DNA of 64,000 bases from UBA1724 sp963621575 (GCA_963621575.1 CAVFEH010000003.1:1-64000); one strand, 5' to 3'; positions 14,854 to 23,455 are shown, counted from the first letter of the stretch. Numbers and translations: made by a program. Notes: generated from the letters alone by a model not told the origin.

Positions 14854-14995
14854 ATCCTAACTCATTCCCCATGGGCGGCGATGGCGGCAGGGAGACTTTT
14901 ACGAGGTTCTTAGGGTTGTCCTTGTAAAAGCCCCGCGACCAGTAACGCACGCCACCACCGTGGAAGCACCGACCCGTTTGCCGGCCTTCCTTCAT
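14846..14995 (-). other. Antisense fragment resembling a C-type-lectin/FGE-fold C-terminus
   Basis: In the gap between two rightward genes, the minus strand has a 49-codon frame ending GFYKDNPKNLVKVSLPPSPP then MGNELGFK. The pattern GGG...W...NP...L.VSL...PP...N.LGF is like the last 40 residues of formylglycine-generating-enzyme/C-type-lectin domains, the fold that carries variable repeats in diversity-generating retroelements. It has no N-terminal domain. It overlaps the end of the gene at 14437-14853. It may be a relic, a recombined variable region, or chance. No reverse transcriptase is in the window. Confidence 0.35.
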
Positions 14996-15077
14996 ACCGG
15001 GGTCCAGACCTCTACTGATATGACCCGTCCACGGGGAATCCTCTCCCAACTCTGACACACAAACAAGAGACAACACA

Positions 15078-15356
15078 ATGAAGCCGAAGAAAAAACACAT
15101 TGACAACAAGTGCGAAACCCCTGCCGAGATGGTCCGCGCGGCGGCCGCCGCCGTCCCCGTGGAAGAATCCGGCATCCACATGGCGCTTTACGCCATCTCC
15201 AATGCCCTGGCATGCCTCGATAACCCAGAATGGAAAGCGCTCCACCTCTCTGAGGCAAGAGATACACTGGAGGTCGCGGCATACGGCGCGCGGCATGCGG
15301 CCTTCAGAAGCCACGACAACCACCAGGAAGAAGAGTCTGCCCTGGTGGAGGGATAA
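15078..15356 (+). CDS. Small early phage protein, unknown
   Basis: 92 residues, start MKPKKKHIDNKCETPAEMVR, then a helical body SGIHMALYAISNALACLDNP and a charged tail. A weak ribosome site (AAGAGACAACACA) precedes the ATG. No recognised family. It follows a 224-bp gap that contains only the antisense fragment described at 14846-14995. Confidence 0.5.
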   Translation: MKPKKKHIDNKCETPAEMVRAAAAAVPVEESGIHMALYAISNALACLDNPEWKALHLSEARDTLEVAAYGARHAAFRSHDNHQEEESALVEG

Positions 15357-15385
15357 AGAAGAAAACGAAAACAGGAGACCCAAAA

Positions 15386-15595
15386 GTGAAAAACCGCGAA
15401 TTTTTCCGTTGCGCCAGATGCAAGGAGGAGGGATTCGGAGAGCTGGAATGCTCCTATATCCGAATTTGTGACACGACGACATTGAGGAAATCCTTTCCCG
15501 GGTTCTGCCCTGGTGGCGTCCAGCCACCGGAATGGGAAAAGATCTCCGAATGCCAGGTCGGCATTGCAGACAAAGACAAGGGAGATCCACAGTAG
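15386..15595 (+). CDS. Small Cys-containing phage protein, unknown
   Basis: 69 residues from a GTG with a good ribosome site (CAGGAG, 9 nt). FFRCARCKEEGFGELECSYI has a C-x-x-C pair with further Cys residues at about 22, 28 and 41, so a small zinc-binding knuckle is possible. No family recognised. It lies 29 nt after the preceding gene in the same direction. Confidence 0.45.
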   Translation: MKNREFFRCARCKEEGFGELECSYIRICDTTTLRKSFPGFCPGGVQPPEWEKISECQVGIADKDKGDPQ

Positions 15596-15663
15596 GGCAA
15601 GGCCGACGAGTCCTTGGCGCTTCCTTGAGTGCACAAGAAACACCCTGCCAACGGAATCCCCCC

Positions 15664-16008
15664 ATGCCAAAAGCCATTCCGAAATGGAGAAACCCCGCAA
15701 AGATCCACGAACTCCCCCCGGACGCCATCCTGGGCTGGCGGGCTCTTGCAATGCTTCTCCTCGATGACTACTACTGGCGGAAATACTACCTCGACACCAA
15801 ACACCCCGTAAAAACCGAACGGGACCTCCGCATCAGCGACATAAACCACGCGCGGTACCTCACCAAAGCCGAAGCAAAAAAAGAAGCCGCCCACAGATAC
15901 TACCTCAAGAACCGCGAAAGAATCTTGAAGAAGAATAAACGCAAGTACTGGTTAAACCCCGAAAAGGCACGGAAGAAACTCCGCGACTATCGCAAACGAA
16001 AACTGTGA
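15664..16008 (+). CDS. Small very basic phage protein with YYLKNRE-type repeat
   Basis: 114 residues, about a third K or R in the second half: EAAHRYYLKNRERILKKNKR then KYWLNPEKARKKLRDYRKRK. This Y-x-x-N-x-E/x-x-R-Y pattern recurs in small phage proteins often near HNH endonucleases, but no HNH residues are present here. Likely nucleic-acid binding by charge. ATG at 15664 chosen because the longer frame overlaps unrelated sequence. Confidence 0.55.
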   Translation: MPKAIPKWRNPAKIHELPPDAILGWRALAMLLLDDYYWRKYYLDTKHPVKTERDLRISDINHARYLTKAEAKKEAAHRYYLKNRERILKKNKRKYWLNPEKARKKLRDYRKRKL

Positions 16009-16039
16009 CCCTTCGACCACCAAAAAAAGAGCAAAAAAA

Positions 16040-16357
16040 ATGAAGGAAATCCCGAAAGCCATTGAAATGGCAGTAGATTCTTTGTTGCTGCCGTACGACA
16101 CCTCCCTCCAGCAGCTTCTCACCGCCGTGCGGACCCTCGAAAACGGCGACCGCCCGACCAGGTTCATCTCTGTTCGGGAGGTTGCCGACCAGCTCTCCCT
16201 CACCAAGTCAACCGTCTTTCGCCTGATGCGCCAGGGCGCTCTGAAAGGGAAGAAAATCGGAAAGGGCGCCACGGGCGGACGTTGCCTGATTTCGATGGAT
16301 TCCGTCGCGCACTACATAGCGAGCCTCCCCGATTGGACCCCCCTGAAGGACCGCTAA
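16040..16357 (+). CDS. Excisionase-like helix-turn-helix protein
   Basis: 105 residues. An N-terminal helix is followed by a MerR/Xis-type winged helix: FISVREVADQLSLTKSTVFR then LMRQGALKGKKIGKG and a wing GRCLISMDSVAHYIASL. Such proteins bend phage att DNA and steer integrase toward excision. It is the last phage gene, 128 bp from the tRNA-Pro fragment, and inverted motifs lie between, which supports an att-binding role. No integrase is adjacent, which is unusual. It could instead be a general regulator of the same fold. Confidence 0.65.
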   Translation: MKEIPKAIEMAVDSLLLPYDTSLQQLLTAVRTLENGDRPTRFISVREVADQLSLTKSTVFRLMRQGALKGKKIGKGATGGRCLISMDSVAHYIASLPDWTPLKDR

Positions 16358-16363
16358 AAACGT

Positions 16364-16390
16364 GGGGAAAAATGTGGGGACTTTTTCCCC
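16364..16390 (+). terminator. Hairpin after the last phage gene
   Basis: GGGGAAAAA pairs perfectly with TTTTTCCCC around a 9-nt loop, 6 nt after the stop of the excisionase-like gene. The poly-A/poly-T arms make it a bidirectional terminator candidate that would stop the early operon before it enters the host, although no separate T-run follows the stem. Confidence 0.5.
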
Positions 16391-16403
16391 CGCAACATGT
16401 TTA

Positions 16404-16464
16404 TTTACCTAGGAAATAATTTCCCCAACGCGCGGTGCCGTTCCCTGGGTAAATCCTAGGTAAA
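16404..16464. promoter_or_regulatory. Inverted TTTACCTAGGA motifs beside the attachment site
   Basis: TTTACCTAGGA at 16404-16414 and its inverse TCCTAGGTAAA at 16454-16464 lie 40 bp apart between the excisionase-like gene and the tRNA fragment. Paired motifs here suit integrase arm-type or Xis binding sites. The role is inferred from position. Confidence 0.45.
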
Positions 16465-16484
16465 ACCCCCGTTTTCTCTGAAGA

Positions 16485-16529
16485 TTTGGGACCAATAGGT
16501 CGAGGGTTCGAATCCCCCTGCTCCGACCA
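16485..16529 (+). tRNA. 3' half of tRNA-Pro(UGG): prophage attachment site
   Basis: The sequence starts at the anticodon loop TTTGGGA (anticodon TGG), then 3' anticodon strand, variable loop AGGTC, T-loop TTCGAAT, acceptor strand TGCTCCG, discriminator A and CCA. The preceding bases do not pair to give the 5' half (no CGGAGCA acceptor strand, no ATTGG anticodon strand). It is therefore a fragment left at the host-side junction. The T-stem has one A-C mismatch. The attachment core is at most this 45-nt segment. Confidence 0.85.
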
Positions 16530-16540
16530 CGCATTTTTCA

Positions 16541-16580
16541 CAGCCCTCGAAGTCCATCATCGGCCTTGAGGGCTGTTTTG
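16541..16580 (+). terminator. Rho-independent terminator of the former tRNA-Pro gene
   Basis: CAGCCCTC (16541-16548) pairs with GAGGGCTG (16568-16575), followed by TTTTGTTCTTTGTTT. It lies 11 nt after CCA, which marks it as the original host terminator of the tRNA gene and confirms that host DNA starts here. Confidence 0.8.
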
Positions 16581-16735
16581 TTCTTTGTTTAGGCGTCTGC
16601 AGCTTGTTCCAACGAAGCAATGCGTTTTCTCTGATGGAATCCGCATAAAGCTTGTATCCTTTCGTCCGATGCCCCTTTCTCGTCCGGGGGCAGAATACCT
16701 GTAAGCGGGTAATTGGCGGAGGTTTCAATAAACAC

Positions 16736-18787
16736 ATGTCTGGATTGGCGGATATTTTGCGGTGTCGGTCGCGTTTCTTGGTGGATTGCCATATTTCCGA
16801 CGAGGCCGACGGGGCATTGGCGGCCTACGATCCTCTGCGGTATGCCGAGATGATGGCGTTGGGCGGGGCGGAGAGTTCCATGATCTACGCCTGCGACCAC
16901 AACGGAAACTGCTACTATCCCACAAAGCACGGCCATGTCCATCGGGGGATTGGCACACGGGACATCTTCGGAGAGACGGTGGACGCGGTGGCGAAGCGTG
17001 GCATCGTCCCCGTGGCTTACTACACCTTGATTTACCATAATGACGCCGCGAAGTCCATTCCCGAGGCCCATTGTGAAGACATCCACGGACGGGACCATTC
17101 GGGGCGCTATCATTTCGTTTGTCCGAACCATCCCGACACCGTCCATTTCCACCAGGAGCAGGTCCGCGAAATCCTCCAGTATCCCGTTGCGGGAATCTTC
17201 CTGGACATGACCTTCTGGCCCATGATCTGCTGTTGCGAGGCCTGTCGGGGGAAGTTCCGCAAGGCGACGGGGCTGGAGATTCCCGAGGTCATGGACTGGC
17301 GGGATCCCGCCTGGGTGGCCTTCCAGCGTTTCCGGGAACGGAGCATGGCGGATTTTGCCCGGAAGATGACGGATTTCGTGCATTCCATCCGTCCGGAAGC
17401 CGCGGTGGTACACCAGTTCTCGCCAGTGCTGCACGGATGGCTGCTGGGACAGAGCACGGGGATTGCGCTGGCTAGCAGCTACACCTCGGGGGATTTCTAC
17501 GGCGACCGCAACCACCAGCGTTTTGCGGTGAAGGTGATGAATGAGTATTCCCAGGCGAAACCCTACGAGTTCATGACCTCCCGGTGTGTTAGCCTCGTGG
17601 ACCACACTTCCACCAAATCCGACGACGAGCTCTTCTTCTGCGCGCTGACCACCCTGGCCAATGGCGGCGCCTATTTTTTCATCGACGCCATCAATCCCGA
17701 CGGCACTCTGGAGGAGCGCTTCTATCGTCGGCTCCATGGCATCCAGGAGCGGCTGGCGCCCTTCCGCAGATGCGCGGAGGAATGGGAGCCCGTTCTGTCG
17801 GGAAATGTGGGCGTTTACTTCTCCATGACCAGCTGCGTGGATCCCCGGTGGAATGGGGTGAGGCTGGCGGATTTCAACGAGAACGACGCCAATAACATGT
17901 CCGTGCGCAAGAATCCCTGCGTGGACGAGGCGCTGGAGCTCTCCAAGATGTTGACCCGCAAGCGTCGTTTCTGGCGGGTTGCCACGGAATCCACCACGGA
18001 TTTCGCCGGCTTGGATACGATTTTCCTGGGCAACGGCGCCTATCTCTCTCTGGCGGAACAGCAGCGTCTGCGGGAATTCGTGGACAAGGGCGGCACGCTG
18101 GTGGTCACGGAGAACACCAGCCTCTATGACGAGAATGGGGCGACCTCCGGTGATTTCGGTCTGGCGGATGTCATGGGGGTGCACTACCAGAAGCACGAGG
18201 GCAATGCCGTCAACTACACCGAGACCCCCGGGGGGCTGATTTATGTCTTCTCGCCGGCAACATTGGCATTGCCTGCGGCGGATACCGAGGTCCGTGGCGG
18301 TCTTTGGGAGCCGCTGTATCCCGCCCGGGATCCCGATCACTATGCGTCCATCCATTCGGATCCGCCGGGGAAGAAGACGCCGTATGTGGGGTGGAGCGTG
18401 CATCCCTACGGGAAGGGCAGGTGTGTCTATATCGCTTCGGGGGTCTGGCTTTATTCCCAGGCGTCCCAGGAGGGCTTCCTGGGGGCAATCATCGAGGAAT
18501 TCACCACCACGCCGTTGAAGGCCGCGAAGAATCTCCATTCCTCCACGGAGGTCATCCTTCTGGATACGCGGGAGCCGAAGACGAAGATCCTGGCGGTGGT
18601 CAATGCCCAGCCGGAGCTGCCGCCGGTGCCGCTGCATGAGGTGGAACTGGCGCTGGCACTGGAGGGCGTCAGCCGTGTCACCCGGGCTTCGGATGGCGCG
18701 GAACTGCCGGTGGTGCAGGACGCCGACGGGCGGTTGGTGATCACCGCCCCGATGATCGACGCCGGCGAGTTCTGGGTGCTGCAATAG
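16736..18787 (+). CDS. Glycosidase-like protein with beta-galactosidase-type trimerisation domain
   Basis: 683 residues. Residues 1-330 look like a TIM-barrel glycosidase domain: CHISDEADGALAAYDPLRYA, a strand with acidic residue VAGIFLDMTFWPMICCCEAC, and SLVDHTSTKSDDELFFCALT. Residues 350-560 form a flavodoxin/amidotransferase-like domain with LDTIFLGNGAYLSLAEQQRL and EFVDKGGTLVVTENTSLYDE, as in the trimerisation domain of GH42-like enzymes; a beta domain follows. No signal peptide, so cytoplasmic. It resembles hypothetical glycosidases often annotated near GH29 or GH42. Substrate unknown. The ATG at 16736 was preferred because 28 upstream codons run into sequence next to the tRNA terminator; a GGAGG lies 14 nt before it. 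Confidence 0.65.
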   Translation: MSGLADILRCRSRFLVDCHISDEADGALAAYDPLRYAEMMALGGAESSMIYACDHNGNCYYPTKHGHVHRGIGTRDIFGETVDAVAKRGIVPVAYYTLIYHNDAAKSIPEAHCEDIHGRDHSGRYHFVCPNHPDTVHFHQEQVREILQYPVAGIFLDMTFWPMICCCEACRGKFRKATGLEIPEVMDWRDPAWVAFQRFRERSMADFARKMTDFVHSIRPEAAVVHQFSPVLHGWLLGQSTGIALASSYTSGDFYGDRNHQRFAVKVMNEYSQAKPYEFMTSRCVSLVDHTSTKSDDELFFCALTTLANGGAYFFIDAINPDGTLEERFYRRLHGIQERLAPFRRCAEEWEPVLSGNVGVYFSMTSCVDPRWNGVRLADFNENDANNMSVRKNPCVDEALELSKMLTRKRRFWRVATESTTDFAGLDTIFLGNGAYLSLAEQQRLREFVDKGGTLVVTENTSLYDENGATSGDFGLADVMGVHYQKHEGNAVNYTETPGGLIYVFSPATLALPAADTEVRGGLWEPLYPARDPDHYASIHSDPPGKKTPYVGWSVHPYGKGRCVYIASGVWLYSQASQEGFLGAIIEEFTTTPLKAAKNLHSSTEVILLDTREPKTKILAVVNAQPELPPVPLHEVELALALEGVSRVTRASDGAELPVVQDADGRLVITAPMIDAGEFWVLQ

Positions 18788-19015
18788 GGTGCGGAATACT
18801 GGTTCTTCGACGATTGGTAAAAACGACTGATATTGTGCTGCCAGACAGCAAGTCTGGGCACTTGATTCCATTGTTTCACCGCCCGTGGCGCCGGAGTGCG
18901 CACCGTGCGCAAAAGCGCATGCAATGCGGCCCCCGTCGTCAAGTGGGGGGGTGTTGCACCATCCCCTCCCCACAAACAATCGCCCCGTCCCCCACAGGGC
19001 GCCCTCTTTTTGCCA

Positions 19016-19735
19016 ATGCATCTAAATGACCAAGCCCAGAAGGCGGAGGAATTGGCCGCCACATTGCTTTTAAGTGTGGCGGGAGGCTTCCTGGACGTCT
19101 ATTCCTACCTCTACCGCGGACACGTCTTCGCCAACGCCGTCACGGGGAATATTGTCCTGTTGGGGCTGAATCTCTCCAATGGGCAGTGGGCCTCCTGCGG
19201 AAAGTATCTGCTGGCCATCACCGCATACGCCTTCGGAGTCCTGGCGGCGTGCGGCATCCACGACCGTCTCACGGGGAACGCCCGGAACTATTGGCATCAG
19301 ACCGTGCTGGCCTGTGAAATCGCCCTGGTCACGATTGTGGCGTTCATCCCCTGCGGGACTCTGGATTTCGTGGCGAACACCGCCATCTCCTTCCTCTGTG
19401 CCATGCAGGTCCAGACCTTCCGAAGAGTCCGCGGGCTTCCCTTCGCCTCCACGATGTGCACAGGAAATCTCCGCAGTGGCAGCGAGGCGCTCTTCCGCGG
19501 ACTCCGGGGACAAGAGCCCAACGAACTCCGAAAGGCCTTCCATTACTATGCCGTCATTGCCGTCTTCCTGTTTGGCGCTTTCGCAGGAAGCATCGCCCTC
19601 CGGCATCTGGGGAGTTGCACCATCCTCGCGGTCCCTGTCGCCTTCGCCGCCGTCGCACTCCTCATTACTAGCAAACGGCAACGCGTCTGGCTTCTCCGGC
19701 TGGTGCGAAAACACCGCCGCCGGAAGGCCGGCTGA
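19016..19735 (+). CDS. YoaK/DUF1275 family membrane protein
   Basis: 239 residues with six or so hydrophobic spans. The N-terminal signature LLSVAGGFLDVYSYLYRGHV then FANAVTGNIVLLGL matches the A-G-x-x-D-x-x-x-Y ... N-x-x-T-G-N of DUF1275 proteins. FASTMCTGNLRSGSEALFRG is the second TGN half, suggesting an internal repeat. C-terminal end is basic and cytosolic. Function of the family is not established. The internal Met was chosen because the 40 upstream residues are proline-rich and atypical. It is transcribed towards transketolase, and a strong terminator lies between. Confidence 0.8.
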   Translation: MHLNDQAQKAEELAATLLLSVAGGFLDVYSYLYRGHVFANAVTGNIVLLGLNLSNGQWASCGKYLLAITAYAFGVLAACGIHDRLTGNARNYWHQTVLACEIALVTIVAFIPCGTLDFVANTAISFLCAMQVQTFRRVRGLPFASTMCTGNLRSGSEALFRGLRGQEPNELRKAFHYYAVIAVFLFGAFAGSIALRHLGSCTILAVPVAFAAVALLITSKRQRVWLLRLVRKHRRRKAG

Positions 19736-19889
19736 AACGCGACATCCCCGCCGCCGCGGGCCAGTCCGGACGTTTTTTGGGGGGGGAGCCAATAGGCAAC
19801 AAGCATTCTGGCCTTGGACGCACGGGGGGATTCGCGCGATTGCCATTTTCCCTTGCGGCGCTTTGGACACCTGTTTTGGGGGAAAATGA

Positions 19890-19945
19890 AAAACGCGCCG
19901 TCTGGCGTTGGGAGGGACTCCTCCCGGTGCAGGACGGCGCGTTTT
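19890..19945 (-). terminator. Terminator of tkt
   Basis: AAAACGCGCCGTC (19890-19902) pairs over 13 bp with GACGGCGCGTTTT (19933-19945). Read leftwards after the tkt stop it is followed by T-rich sequence (TTTTTCATTTTCC). The A/T arms make it work in both directions, so it also serves the convergent DUF1275 gene. Confidence 0.85.
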
Positions 19946-19970
19946 GCGTTCTCGTGGAGTGTTCAGGCGA

Positions 19971-21965
19971 CTATGCCAGATACTTGGCCACGGTGGCGGT
20001 CACCTTCTCGGGGGTGAAGCCGTACTTGTCGGCCAGGACCTTGTAGGGGGCGGATTCGCCGAAGTGGTCCAGTCCGATGACGATTCCCTTGTCGCCCACG
20101 TACTTGCTCCAGCCCATGGTGCAGGCGGCCTCCACGGCCACGCGTTTGGCGCAGCTGGCGGGCAGGACGCTCTCCTTGTATTCGGCGCTCTGCGCGTCGA
20201 AGAGGTCCCAGGAGGGCATGGAGACCACGCGGATCTTCTTGCCCTGGGCGCGGAGGGCGTCGGCGGCGGCCACGCAGGCGGCCAGCTCGCTGCCGGAGCC
20301 GATGAGGATGGCCTCGAAGTCGGCGTCGGAGGAGACCACGTAGGCGCCTTTGGAGACATCCATCTTCTCCACGACCTCCTGGGGCAGATTGGGCAGTGCC
20401 TGGCGGGTGAGGGAGAGGACCACGGGGTGGTCGGTCTTCAGGGCGTATGCCCAGGCCAGGGCGACCTCGTGGGATTCGGCGGGGCGCAGGAGGGTGACGC
20501 CGGGGAGGCTGCGGAACATGGCCAGCTGCTCGATGGGCTCGTGGGTGGCGCCGTCCTCGCCCACGGCGTAGGAGTCGTGGGTGAAGACATAGACCTGGTG
20601 GAGCTTCTGGAGGGCGGCCAGCCGGATGGCGGGCTTCATGTAGTCGGAGAAGACCATGAAGGTGGCGCTGAAGGGCAGGGCGTAGGTGAGGGAGAGTCCG
20701 TTGCAGATGAGTCCCATGGCCAGCTCGCGGATGCCGAAGTGGAAGTTTCGGCCTGCGCGGTTCCCGGCGGAGAAGTCGCCCATTTCCTTCATGTAGGTGT
20801 TGTTGGAGGGCGCCAGGTCTGCGGAGCCGCCCACCAGGGCGGGGATGGCCTTGGCGGCCGCCTGGATCATGGCGCCGGAAGAGGCGCGGGAGGCCACGTC
20901 CTTCTGGGGGACGGCGGCCAGGAGCTGCTTTTCCAGGTCGGCTGGCATCGCCTTGGAGACGATGGCGTCCAGCAGTGCCTTCCCCTCGGGATTGGCGTTC
21001 TGCCAGGCGGCGAAATCGCCGTCCCACTGGGCGGCGTCGGCCTTCTTGTCGGCGATGAGCTTGTCGCAGAGCTCGCGGACCTCGGCGGGCACGGCGAAGG
21101 TCTCCTCGGGGTTGAAGCCCAGGGCGGCCTTGGTGGCCTTCAGTTCGTCTTCTCCCAGGGGGGCGCCGTGGCTCTTGGCGGTGCCGGCCAGGTTGGGGGC
21201 GCCGTAGCCGATGGTGGTGGTGCCGATGATGATGGTGGGCTTGTCCTGGCTCGTCTGCGCCAGGGTGATGGCCGCGTCGATCTGGCGGGGGCACTGTCCG
21301 TTGATCTTCAGGACATTCCAGCCGTAGGCGGCGAAACGCGCGCCCACATCCTCGCTCATGGCCAGGGAGGTATTTCCCTCGATGGTGATCTTGTTGTCGT
21401 CGTAGAAAAGAATCAGGTTGTTCAGCTTCAGGTGCCCGGCCAGGGAGCAGGCCTCGTGGCTGGTGCCTTCCATGATGCATCCATCGCCGGAAACCACATA
21501 GACCTTCTGCTTCTGGAAGAGGGCCTCGGGGGCCTGGATGCGGGCGGCCAGCTGCTTCAGGCCGATGGCCATGCCCACCGCGCTGGCCAGTCCGGAGGCC
21601 AGGGGGCCGGTGGTGACCTCGACGCCGGGGGTATGTCCGTGCTCGGGGTGTCCGGGGGTCTTGCTGCCAAGCTGGCGGAAGTTCTTCAGGTCATCCAGGG
21701 TGACGTCGTAGCCGAAGAGGTGCAGCAGGGAGTACAGCAGCATGGAGCCGTGTCCCGCGGAGAGCACGAAGCGGTCGCGTCCCAGCCATTCGGGGCGGGA
21801 GGGGTCGAAGCGAAGGTGCTTCGCCCAGAGGGTGAAGGCGTAGTCCGCGCTGCCCATGGGCATGCCGGGGTGGCCGGAGTTTGCCTTCTGCACGCCGTCG
21901 GCGGCCAGGAGCCGGACGGTGTTGATGGCCTTCTTGACGATTTCCTTGTTCTTGCAGCAGCCCAT
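19971..21965 (-). CDS. tkt: Transketolase
   Basis: 664 residues, full length for a bacterial transketolase, which moves two-carbon ketol units between sugar phosphates in the pentose phosphate pathway with thiamine diphosphate. N-terminal HANSGHP-like QKANSGHPGMPMGSADYAF, TPP/Mg motif VSGDGCIMEGTSHEACSLAG, pyrimidine-domain motif FGIRELAMGLICNGL, and THDSYAVGEDGATHEPIEQL near residue 470 with the usual His residues. All core motifs are intact. Stands alone with its own terminator; the ATG has a weak purine stretch upstream. Confidence 0.95.
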   Translation of the reverse strand: MGCCKNKEIVKKAINTVRLLAADGVQKANSGHPGMPMGSADYAFTLWAKHLRFDPSRPEWLGRDRFVLSAGHGSMLLYSLLHLFGYDVTLDDLKNFRQLGSKTPGHPEHGHTPGVEVTTGPLASGLASAVGMAIGLKQLAARIQAPEALFQKQKVYVVSGDGCIMEGTSHEACSLAGHLKLNNLILFYDDNKITIEGNTSLAMSEDVGARFAAYGWNVLKINGQCPRQIDAAITLAQTSQDKPTIIIGTTTIGYGAPNLAGTAKSHGAPLGEDELKATKAALGFNPEETFAVPAEVRELCDKLIADKKADAAQWDGDFAAWQNANPEGKALLDAIVSKAMPADLEKQLLAAVPQKDVASRASSGAMIQAAAKAIPALVGGSADLAPSNNTYMKEMGDFSAGNRAGRNFHFGIRELAMGLICNGLSLTYALPFSATFMVFSDYMKPAIRLAALQKLHQVYVFTHDSYAVGEDGATHEPIEQLAMFRSLPGVTLLRPAESHEVALAWAYALKTDHPVVLSLTRQALPNLPQEVVEKMDVSKGAYVVSSDADFEAILIGSGSELAACVAAADALRAQGKKIRVVSMPSWDLFDAQSAEYKESVLPASCAKRVAVEAACTMGWSKYVGDKGIVIGLDHFGESAPYKVLADKYGFTPEKVTATVAKYLA

Positions 21966-22249
21966 GGCTCTTTGCGCTCCTTGTTTGGTTGAAGGGTGTG
22001 GGGTGGGGGTCTCTTCGTTGCGTCAGGGAATCCAAAAACGGTGTCGCACCAGGGGATGGGGGATGCCGTTTGCCTGGTGAAAACGCGGGGATAAATGTAA
22101 CTGTTTCCCCCTCTCTTGCAAAGCTCCGCCACGGACGATTTCCGTTTGTTCCCCGAAAAAGAAAACCCCGCCGGAGGCGACCACCCCCTTGGCAATGGAG
22201 GAAGCCGCCTTTCGACGGGATGTGTCGCGTGTCGTGTTTGGCGGCGGCG

Positions 22250-23393
22250 CTATTCGTCTGCACTGTCCCGGAAGGAGTTTTTGGCGGGGGACCCCATCCG
22301 GAGAAAGGCGTTGATGAAGGGATCCAGGTCGCCATCCAGCACTGCGGAGACATTGGAGGTCTCGTAGCCGGTGCGAAGGTCTTTGACCAGCTGGTAGGGC
22401 TGCAGGACGTAGGAGCGGATCTGGTTCCCCCAGGCGTTGTCGCCCTTCTCCGCGTCCGCCTGCTGGATCGCCGCATTCCGCTTGTCCTCCTCTATCTGGT
22501 AGAGACGCGCCTTGAGCAGCTGCATGGCGATCTCCCGGTTCTGGTGCTGGGAGCGTTCGGACTGGGAGGCTACCACGATGCCCGTGGGGAGGTGTGTCAG
22601 ACGCACGGCGGAGGAGGTCTTGTTCACGTGCTGGCCGCCCGCGCCGGAGGAGTGGTAGGTGTCCACGCGGAGGTCTTTTTCGTTGACCACGATGTCAATG
22701 TCGTCGTCCACCTGCGGCAGCACATCCACGCTGCAGAAGGACGTGTGCCGGCGCTTGTTGGCGTCGAAGGGGGAGATTCGCACCAGCCGGTGGACGCCCT
22801 TTTCGCACTTCAGATATCCGTAGGCGAAGGGGCCTGTGACGGTCATGGTCATGACTTTGACGCCTGCCTCGTCCCCCAGTTGCATGTCGTTGACGAGGAA
22901 GCCGAAGCCCCGCTTGTCAAACCAATGCAGATACATGCGCTCCAGCATGCCGCACCAGTCGCAGGACTCGGTGCCGCCGGCGCCGGCGCGGATGGTGAGG
23001 ATGGCGTTTTTCCCGTCCATCTTCCCGGAGAGGAAGCTGACGAGCTCCAGGCGGTCCAGCGCCTGGGCCAGGTCCTGGACGGCCTGGTCCGCCTCCCCGT
23101 AGAGGGGCGATCCGTCCCCCTCCTCGGCGGCCAGTTCCGCCAGCGCGGAGAGGTCGTCGGCCTGGGCCACCACTTTTTGGAAGGGATCCAGGGTGTTTTT
23201 CAGGCGGCTGACTTCGTCGACGACGGGCTGGGATTTCTCCCGGGAGGACCAGAAGTCGGGGCGGGCCATGGTGGCCTGCAGGAGTTCCAGACGCTGCCGT
23301 TTGCCGGCGACGTCAAAGATACCCCCTCAAGTGTTCCACTCGCTCTTGGGCGGCGGACACTTTGCCGAGGAGCTCTTCGCGAGTCATGGGCAT
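22250..23393 (-). CDS. prfB: Peptide chain release factor 2, with programmed +1 frameshift
   Basis: RF2 releases peptides at UGA and UAA. The anticodon-like tripeptide is RISPFDANKRRH (SPF) and the catalytic loop SSGAGGQHVNKTSSAVRL (GGQ). The first 26 codons (MPMTREELLGKVSAAQERVE then HLRGYL) lie in another frame and end at an in-frame TGA (23313-23315). The slip sequence AGGGGGTATCTTTGAC matches the classic RF2 site: internal Shine-Dalgarno AGGGGG, CTT slip codon and UGA stop. After +1 shift the reading continues D-V-A-G-K and the total is about 380 residues. High RF2 ends translation at this TGA, so the gene regulates itself. Start could be the first or third codon (Met in both). Confidence 0.95.
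23313..23327 (-). promoter_or_regulatory. RF2 +1 programmed frameshift site
   Basis: On the coding strand: AGG GGG TAT CTT TGA C. The AGGGGG acts as an internal Shine-Dalgarno three bases before CTT; tRNA-Leu on CTT slips one base to TTT while UGA waits for RF2. This is the canonical arrangement known from Escherichia coli and many other bacteria. Confidence 0.95.
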
Positions 23394-23455
23394 GGTTCCT
23401 TGCGGTTGCTTGGAAGGGGTGGCGGGTTGCGGGAGGGAGGAGGGCCGCGGAGAGG

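Larger units (their letters stand above)
1..16529. mobile_element. Right part of a lambda-like prophage integrated in tRNA-Pro
   Basis: Genes from the left edge to 16357 are phage-type: a leftward head-tail module (terminase, portal, capsid, tail), a leftward repressor, and a rightward early operon (primase-helicase, SSB, excisionase-like). At 16485-16529 is the 3' half of a tRNA-Pro without its 5' half, which is the usual scar of integration into a tRNA 3' end. Host-type genes start directly after. Because the orphan half-tRNA faces the host on the right, the intact tRNA-Pro is expected at the other junction, left of the window. No integrase, tape measure, tail fibre or lysis gene is seen here, so those should also lie to the left. 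Confidence 0.92.

Noticed and set aside
16589..19021. 810-codon minus-strand frame opposite the glycosidase-like gene
   Set aside because: Antisense to the better-supported gene and runs across the tRNA-terminator area without coding features.
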